Positions 56,771 through 64,000 of a DNA stretch of 64,000 bases are shown in pieces. Numbering within the stretch: the first letter of the stretch is position 1; each line of letters begins with the position of its first letter. The position numbers were made by a program, and so were the translations under genes. Origin of the DNA: Dillenia suffruticosa (taxonomy: Eukaryota > Streptophyta > Magnoliopsida > Dilleniales > Dilleniaceae); assembly GCA_033439265.1 (NCBI GenBank), contig JAVTVX010000010.1, positions 1,674,001 to 1,738,000 on the forward strand. Direction: 5' to 3'. The notes under the pieces were generated by a model. The model saw nothing but the letters and a program-made list of their open reading frames with translations. It did not search any database and had not been told where the DNA came from.

Positions 56771-58495
56771 TTGATACTATATCATAATTAAAGAATCACA
56801 CACAACTATTATGCGGACAATTTTCATTATTTCATAAACTTGATAAAATTTCTTACCACGAAGATAATATTAGGATGTGCAACTCATTAAAGATACTCGT
56901 TTTTCTATAAGAATCATAGGCACTAAACAAACTTAATACAACTCACCCAAATATTTTTAAAACAATTAAATAAGTACGTTTCAAAATGCCTAAACAAATG
57001 ACCACTTCCAAAGCAAATGGACAAAGTAAAGTGAACAAGTGAATCACCTTTGTAGTTCAAGAGTATATTTTAAAATAATATCGAACTCATCGAAACCAAA
57101 ACACATCTTTACTGCAATGATAATAGAGAGGACTCACTTTTTAGTTTTTTAATCATACCCCTTTTTTAGTAGTAGCGTGCAACTTACAAAAGCCACCATT
57201 GTTATTCCTCAAGAGACAAAATCATAGTAATATAAATAATGCATATTATAATCTTATCTATCATTATCATCAAAGTTCATTCTTTAGCTAAATCATGCTA
57301 CCTTTTTTTTCACAAAGAGATAACAATACTTCCAAGATAATGTAATTAATTTAAGTTACCATTGGTACCACCCCATCCTTTTTTCCCAATCAAATAAAGT
57401 AAGTGAGCCATGATTCCACTAATGCCAAAAAACTCAATTATAATTCGATGTAACCCAACAAAAATTCATCTCCATGCACCTAAAAAATCTAAATTGTTCC
57501 TAAATCCAAATCTCATTTCCTAGACAACCCAAAAATTTTGCTTTAGAACTTGATTAGCATCCGCCTATAACTTGACTAATCGAAGATAGACAACCCCTTT
57601 TTCACTTAAGCATTGATGCCATGACCCAAAACTCAATAGGGAAAGAATATAAATATCTGATCTCACAAAAAGTCCTACGTAGCAAATAATTTCCACACCC
57701 TGGTCAATAATCAAAATTAGAACGTTTAGAACTCTACGAATTGTATCTATACGTCAGAATCCTATTTATAGTGAGAAAAAGGATAGAAAAATTAAATGGT
57801 AGTAGAACTAGAACTGTAAGACAAATACTATAGGAAATGGCCTCCCTCATACAAAAAAAAAATGTAAATTGTAGTAGGAAAAAGAAAAGAAAAGGAAAGG
57901 AAAAAAATACAAAGAATAAGAGTAAATAATAAATGGAAAGGGTCCCGATCCAATGCCATCCACCAAAATAATTTGGGAGATTGGGAGTGCTAACATCAGA
58001 GTTGGGCACAAACCACCCACCCCATCGGTCCACCACGAGTGCCGGCCACATGTCAATCTTTCAACTGCATTTCTAAACTCACTATCACAATCAAGAGGCC
58101 CCACCCACACTCACATATGGTGTTATAACATTATAATATTGTTTTTATAACAGAGATAAAATATTATTAGTAACAAATAAATAGGGAAAATGAGAAAGGG
58201 TTCATTGCCTCTGAACTCTTGGAAAGACTGTGTTATTGAGATAACATTCTACCATACCTTATAATTTTTTCTATAATTTGGAGCTGAAAATAGCTATTTT
58301 AAAGTATGACTCATACGACCCATAAAATCTGAATGAAAAGTTCAAGCAACAGTTCGTAACGAAGAATTTCCTTCATGATACTGGAACATGGCAGAAACAA
58401 CAACAAATCAAAGAGACACAGCATTATATCCCTCTAAAAACCTGCATCCACAGTTGAAGGAGCAAGATTTACTACTAGGTGAGAAATAGAGGAAA

Positions 58496-59055
58496 AGGCA
58501 CTATACCATAGATAGCTTTTGGTGACAAATATTAGTGGGGTCACAAAAAGTTAGACACTATAAGTACTATTTTGTGGGGATCAGTTTAACGCCCACTAAA
58601 TGTTTCATCAATAGTGGGGGCCAAAATTGTTTGTCACAAAAATATGTTTTTAGTGACCACAAAAAAATTTAACCGCTACTAAATCAAATGTGAAAATAAT
58701 GATCGTCACTAAAACTATTTTTAGTGACAAAGTAAAATTTTGACTTCCACTAAATTTTATTTCTTTTACCACTAAATATTCATATTTAGTGGGGTCAAAT
58801 TATGTTCTCACTAAATGTGACCATCATTATAGAATTTTTTAATAACAAGGGAGTGGCCCCCACTAAAAGTCTTATTTAGTAGCGGCCACTTTGTTGACCT
58901 CACTAATACTTTTAGTGATTGATTTTTTAATGATTGACTTTTTAGTGACGACCGTTGACGACCACATAACCGTCACTATAGAGTTTTAGTGGCGACCACT
59001 AGCACATATAGTGACAACTTTGGTCCCACTATAAATGGTTTGTGTTGTAGTGAGG
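58496..59055. mobile_element. CACTA-3: 554-bp non-autonomous CACTA element
   Basis: The element is 58499-59052. The TSD agg is at 58496-58498 and 59053-59055. The left end is CACTATACCATAG and the right end on minus CACTACAACACAAACC. Subterminal TAGTGAC/GTCACTA and TAGTGGGG/CCCCACTA words recur throughout in both orientations. There is no coding capacity, and its internal sequence is unrelated to CACTA-1 and CACTA-2. Confidence 0.88.
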
Positions 59056-61826
59056 GATAGTGGAGAATCAGCAACAACCTAGAGAACTCAAACTCCGAAT
59101 ACACCAAGTCTTAAATGCAATGTGATATCCTAATGCACAATCCGAAAATATGCATCCTGGGTGAGTCCTACTCAAACCACAACTCGACGTTAGCGCTAGC
59201 TCTCCACTTCCATGACAGATCTCTATCTTCCTCAACAATTATATTGCTTTATGAGAGACACCATGTGACTCTTGTTACCATAAAAACTGCCTCTATGGGA
59301 ATAATAGCATTAACCTTGAGTGACAAGATATATCTTGATGGTGAAAAGATGCGTGGGGGCTCTAAAAGACCACACCTCTAAGTGAACCATGGAAGACCAG
59401 AACAAGCAATTACCGATGTCATTTTCTTGGAAAAATAGACCTATATATTTTTTTTTAGTACATAATCTTAATAGTTACAATTTAATACTTACTGTTGTCC
59501 ACTATGATAATGAAAACTTTCATAGCTCCTCTAAAGTAGAGAATTATATTTTGGGTGTTTAACTCCCCTCTTATATTGCGGAAAACACATCATGCTGCAT
59601 TCTCCTGCGCACAAATTTCAAAAAAGATCAAACCATATGATAGTCTCCATCTTGGCCTCAAGGGAACTTTTTAATCACAAAATAACCCAAGCTTTCACCT
59701 TTTTGGTTACAAAACAATAGGTGACACTATTGTTGGTGAATAAAAAGTAGCATTCCTAGCAGCTATTTAGGATGATGGCTATAGCTGTGGTTGTGTGGTG
59801 TGGATAAGCAATGATGCTAGGTGAGGATGGTGGAGTCGGGAGCAATGATTAAGCACCAGTGGTGGGAGAGTGCAATCATCTTTTTCAATCAACAACACGA
59901 GTAGTAAAAAAGAATGACTCGTCAAATATCATATAAATAGAAACATCAAAGTGCATAAGTTTCTCTTCCAAACAACAAGATTGTGGCCACAAAAGAAAAG
60001 CAGAGGCAATGAAGGAAGACAACGTAAAGATTATAGGCCATCTAATTTATGTCATCTAACCACAGAAACTGAAAACAATTGTCACCAACAGAAGAATCAA
60101 TGTCACATGTTCAATGTATAGTGCAATGCGTCCGTAGAATGAAGAGAATCCAAAGGGTTAACATGGGGCTACAAGCAAAAGATGAAAGGCAAAAGTGGAA
60201 TGAATAAGAATTTTTGACACAAAAAAAAAAAGCAAACAGCACCAATGGTAGAGAACCTCTAATATACTTATATATTAGCAAGTTGCAGCAGCTAAGGAAG
60301 AGCACTTACATTTTATGCGCACCAAGCATCAAATAGCTAAGACTTCAACAGAGAAAAGACTGCCTCTGCTGGGTCCCATCCCCCCCCCCCCCCCAAATCT
60401 TAGTGCTCTGCAAAGAAAATCTTTATGGACAGAATTTGGAATCCAATTGATGAGTACTCCCTTTAATCATTTCTCTCTTAGTCAGATAAAATAAAATATA
60501 TTGGCAGAAAGTGTGGGCATGTGGATTTGCGTATGATGTGTGAGAGTGAGAGAGGGGGTGTGGAGCATAAAGGAGAAGACTCCAGTTCCCCACCTTTAAA
60601 TTGAATATTTGAAAATTGAAAACATACAATGATCCAATGTGGTCATATCGAATATCAGGTGATACGAATGTTGAAAACTACAGTAAAAATCAATAGCATT
60701 TTTATCGAGAATATAAGAATCAGATTGCTTTACAGAGAAAGCCACCACTGCTTTTGCTTTAATAACCTAATCTCTAGAGGAATGAACTCTTCTTTTTTTT
60801 TTCCGCATCCTCTCACAGACCATTAAAGGTTAAATTTTCTCTTTATTTCTAAGTCTATTTCACTCTTTTGACGTAACTCCTGAAAAATCTCAGGTGATTC
60901 CATTATAAGGCCTTCTCAAAAGGGTCACCCAATTTCTGCGATTTTTAACAATCACAAACACTCTAGATATCTGTAGATGTGATGTGAATAAAAGATGCAG
61001 TCCGTACGGAGCACATCCAATAAAGAAAGATCTTGTGGCACCAGGTTCAGTCAACCAGATGATTTTTTTTTTTATTGAAGTTCGTAAAGATTTTCAACCC
61101 AGGAATTTTATCAAACCTCCATTTTTTTTTTCAACTTTCCAAACTTGAACAGGTTTCAAAATTTTCATCACTTCAAACAACGTGGTGAAGGAGCACGCAT
61201 TAGAACAAAATTTTCGAAAATAAAGTAGTATGCAAGCTGTTGCAGCCAAATACATGGAGGCAATCTAATAAGTGATTTAATCAATATGTTTAGCAAGATA
61301 AGTTGGAAAGCAATAAGGTTACCTACCACGCTATGCCTATGAATCCATTCACCGCAGCCGCCTGCAGAATGACATATGATCAGAGTACATCAGATGAATC
61401 TTAAACAAAATGCAAAATAAGAAAGGAAATTGAAAGACTCAGTTGCACACCTCGTAACTCCAATTAATCTAAAATGAGTGGCATGAAGGCCCATAAACCA
61501 TGGTCACCACATGACTTATCATGTTACAAAAGAAAGGATTCTAATTTGATAGAAAAGTTAAGGTTAGCATAAACAAAGGACTGGAGTTAGTGTTAGAATA
61601 TTAAAAGAGGAAAAAGTGTAGGATCCCACCATCAGCTAGGCCTACATCATAGAGACATTGCACACGAGAGATCCTCGTTTCACAGTAAAGCATATAAATT
61701 TACATGTTGTCCTTGTCCCACTCATTTCAGGAGGCCACGCTGAAGGACCTCCATAAATACTTCAGCCAAATACCAGAACCACCGCCACAACAGAAACAAG
61801 ACAAACTACAGTAACTTGGTTAAGCG
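59056..61826. other. Upstream region of the ABCG gene, no other gene
   Basis: AT-rich, no coding region supported. 60380-60394 is a 15-base C run. The last few hundred bases are probable promoter and 5' leader of the plus-strand ABCG gene; no clear TATA box was singled out. Confidence 0.5.
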
Positions 61827-64000
61827 ATGTCAGTCCACTGCACACTCTCTAAGTCAGAAAATCAAGGTACCAATCTTGTTGAAGGTCATGGAGAATCACA
61901 TACAACAGCTGTTCTTGCTTATCCAGTGGAACAAGCCATTGCACAATCTGCTTTACAACTCACCTTGTACCCCATAACTTTGAAGGTCTCTCTCTTTCTC
62001 TCCATGCACACACACATTCACGCATGATATAACACACCTATCTATGTGCACTTGCCTACCACAGAACAACAAAAACCTATGATCACATAGGTTTTAGTAA
62101 GGATATCACCCAAGCAGTTACTTAAGGTTTTCTTTCAAGAATTTTATTAGTAAAATCCGATACCCTAAATCTCGGCATCATTAAAATGATAATAGTATTA
62201 GCTAGTTGGTTGTCTCTGTGCAGTCCTAGATATATAAATCATCAAAACCCAAATTTCTTTGATTTACTTGCTGGTTGAGAGTTGATCATAGCGGTGGCAA
62301 ACAGCCATCCCACGGACTATGCCATAGCCCATCATGGACCACCTTTTGCACCATATAAGTACACATCAGTGCTACTACCTCAATTTTGCCCAATTGGTCT
62401 CAAGGTCTCTTGGCATTATGCACATAGCACCAAACAGCTAGTTCCTGGTTCCAATGCCCAGTAGGAAAGAACAGCTGAACAATTGAGCCCCAAACTATAA
62501 CTTTCAATGACAAAAGACAATACCATCTGATGAATGCATCTTGTCCCGCTAAACATACAAAGAAGAACTATTTCTATGACCAAGCTTTTAGTGTTTGCAT
62601 CAGTATGAATCAAGATATGAGCTAATTGTTATAGATATGACAGACCTTTCTTATTTGTTTATCATATTGTCTTCTACTCTATAGTCCCTTGCACTATCTT
62701 CAGACTCTTAGTTACTGAAGGCCAACCCTAAGTCCTCATCCACCGTATCTGGAGACACTTAAACAGCCTAGATGGCTCACAATAGTCTCTGGCTGATGTC
62801 ATCTCTTCTATGTATTCAAGAAGTTGACTCACTCTGTTATGCAGTCTGCTGTTCTCTCGGTTGACTATAACACAGTATGCACTGCCTAATATCCTTCACG
62901 ACACATGACAGCAAGCCACCACTGCAACTGGTATTTAAGTTTACAGTTGGCACTATTTTGACCAGACTCAGAATTCTCCAAAATATAGTCTTGATACCAA
63001 ATTTGCATATATTAGGTCCAGCATTAGAGAACATCTTGCTGGTGAGAAACTAAAGTTGGGATGATTACGATGTGCATTAATATCTATCTGAAGCCATCAC
63101 ATATGCACAAGAATACATAACTGAGAATTTTGGCCATCGAGGAAATATATCCCCTATTGTACTGCTCTGCAAACAAGAAACAAGATTCTGGTTGGCACTT
63201 ACTTCATTTAATCGGTTCTCTTCCTCCAGATTAGATAGGATTAAGACAGTAGCAAGTGTATCTGGGGAGAGAGAGAGTTAACTTTGGGCAAGAGAAGGAT
63301 GAAACAGAATGGATTGTAATATAGGGTTTCTTAATAGGTTCATTTGTGGAATGCATGTAATGTGAAACTATTCAAATTGATTCCCTAGACTACTGGGAGC
63401 CATTTGGACAATAACATGAGTGAGGAAATTTTGATGAGAAGGTCTATAACAACATTATATCCTACCATAGCCTACTGAACTCTTTTAGTCAACATAACAA
63501 AGCATAAATTATAGAAGATGCTTAAGATGAATCAGAATCAAAAGAAAACAAAGATTTAAAATGAAAGGAAACATAGAAGAGGGGCAGAATCCAGTCCCAG
63601 CAGTACAATAAATAGTAGTAACTATTTTGGATATCATAAAATGTTGATCATGATATTATTGCATTGTTTGTAGTTGACTTTCCACTTAATTTGAAAAGAA
63701 AATTTTTTTATTGGTACATAATTAACATTCTCTGATTATGATCAGTTTGAAGAGGTGATGTACAAAGTTAAATTGGAGCAGAAAGGAATATGCTGGGGTA
63801 CCACATGGAGCACCAGAGAGAAAACTATTCTTCATGGGATAACTGGAATGGTTTCCCCTGGAGAAGTACTGGCAATGCTTGGCCCCTCGGGAAGTGGCAA
63901 AACTACCCTTCTTACAGCACTAGGAGGCCGTCTCAGTGGAAAGTTATCTGGAAAAATTACCTATAATGGTCAGCCCTTTTCTGGCACCATCAAACGCCGG
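61827..64000 (+). CDS. ABCG14: Half-size ABCG (WBC-type) transporter, ABCG14-like, 5' part
   Basis: Two coding exons are visible: 61827-61985 (53 codons, ending YPITLK, donor AAG|GTCTCT) and 63746 to the window edge (85 codons so far, acceptor GATCAG|TTT), with an intron of 1760 bases in phase 0. The joint reads [15 protein letters not shown], which is how this family passes from its variable N-terminus into the nucleotide-binding domain. Exon 2 contains [20 protein letters not shown], then the Walker A loop [35 protein letters not shown]. The ABCG order is ATPase domain first, then six membrane helices; Walker B, signature and membrane parts lie outside the window. KVK..K..ILxGITGM resembles Arabidopsis ABCG14, a plasma-membrane transporter of cytokinins, but ABCG9/21-type relatives are possible. 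The substrate is inference. Confidence 0.87.

Larger units (their letters stand above)
53280..58498. other. Intergenic region with decayed SINE-like copies
   Basis: No gene is supported. Besides the two copies listed, 53295-53480 and 53545-53715 (minus) are weaker members of the same family. CT tracts lie at 55750-55763 and 56030-56043; 55665-55676 is a 12-base C run. 58000-58110 is less AT-rich but has no coding pattern. Confidence 0.5.

Noticed and set aside
57734..58110. Minus-strand frames of 87-105 codons
   Set aside because: Phe/Ser-rich low-complexity translation of an A-rich tract with no start context or domain.

Overview
This is a stretch of plant nuclear DNA, most likely from a woody eudicot; the species cannot be named from sequence alone. 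It is AT-rich and gene-poor. It has spliced genes with GT-AG introns, GA/CT microsatellites, and a dense load of plant transposons: Ty1/copia, a Ty3/gypsy-like LTR, an L1-type LINE, hAT and CACTA. Only two protein-coding genes are well supported. Most of the rest is layered transposon insertion, which can be read in order from target-site duplications (TSDs).

Layout. 312-3545: a decayed hAT element with a perfect 8-bp TSD. 6044-9043 (minus): a two-exon IRK-interacting/GIL1-like (DUF641) gene with a CT-rich 5' leader. 9.4-16 kb: non-coding DNA with microsatellites and decayed SINE-like copies. 15996-21660 (minus): the C-terminal end of a DYW-class PPR gene, now a pseudogene split by a copia element (copia-1, 16098-20870, TSD aaatt). 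24892-29495: copia-2 on minus. 29.5-31.5 kb: non-coding with a nested tandem repeat. 31.5-39.6 kb: a nest of copia fragments carrying a CACTA element (33618-35679, TSD ctt), a second truncated CACTA element and a gypsy-like LTR. 40.9-41.3 kb: a second hAT transposase remnant. 43.0-45.4 kb: an old LINE scrap on minus and a 5'-truncated LINE on plus (43696-45393, 10-bp TSD). 45736-52710: copia-5, with 97% similar LTRs (TSD caacc) but a wrecked coding region and a very GC-rich leader. 52.9-53.3 kb: possible first exons and promoter of an unidentified minus-strand gene. 58499-59052: a 554-bp non-autonomous CACTA element (TSD agg). 61827 to the right edge: the first two exons of a half-size ABCG transporter resembling ABCG14, running out of the window.

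The genes form no pathway: the DUF641 gene and the ABCG gene are independent loci about 53 kb apart. The least ordinary signals are transposon-internal. These are tRNA-like Pol III-promoter modules followed by GC-rich tails inside two CACTA elements, long perfect palindromes arranged as satellite-like arrays in CACTA-1, and a copia lineage whose LTRs look young while its genes look old, which suggests mobilisation in trans. Divergences and alignments were made by eye and are approximate.
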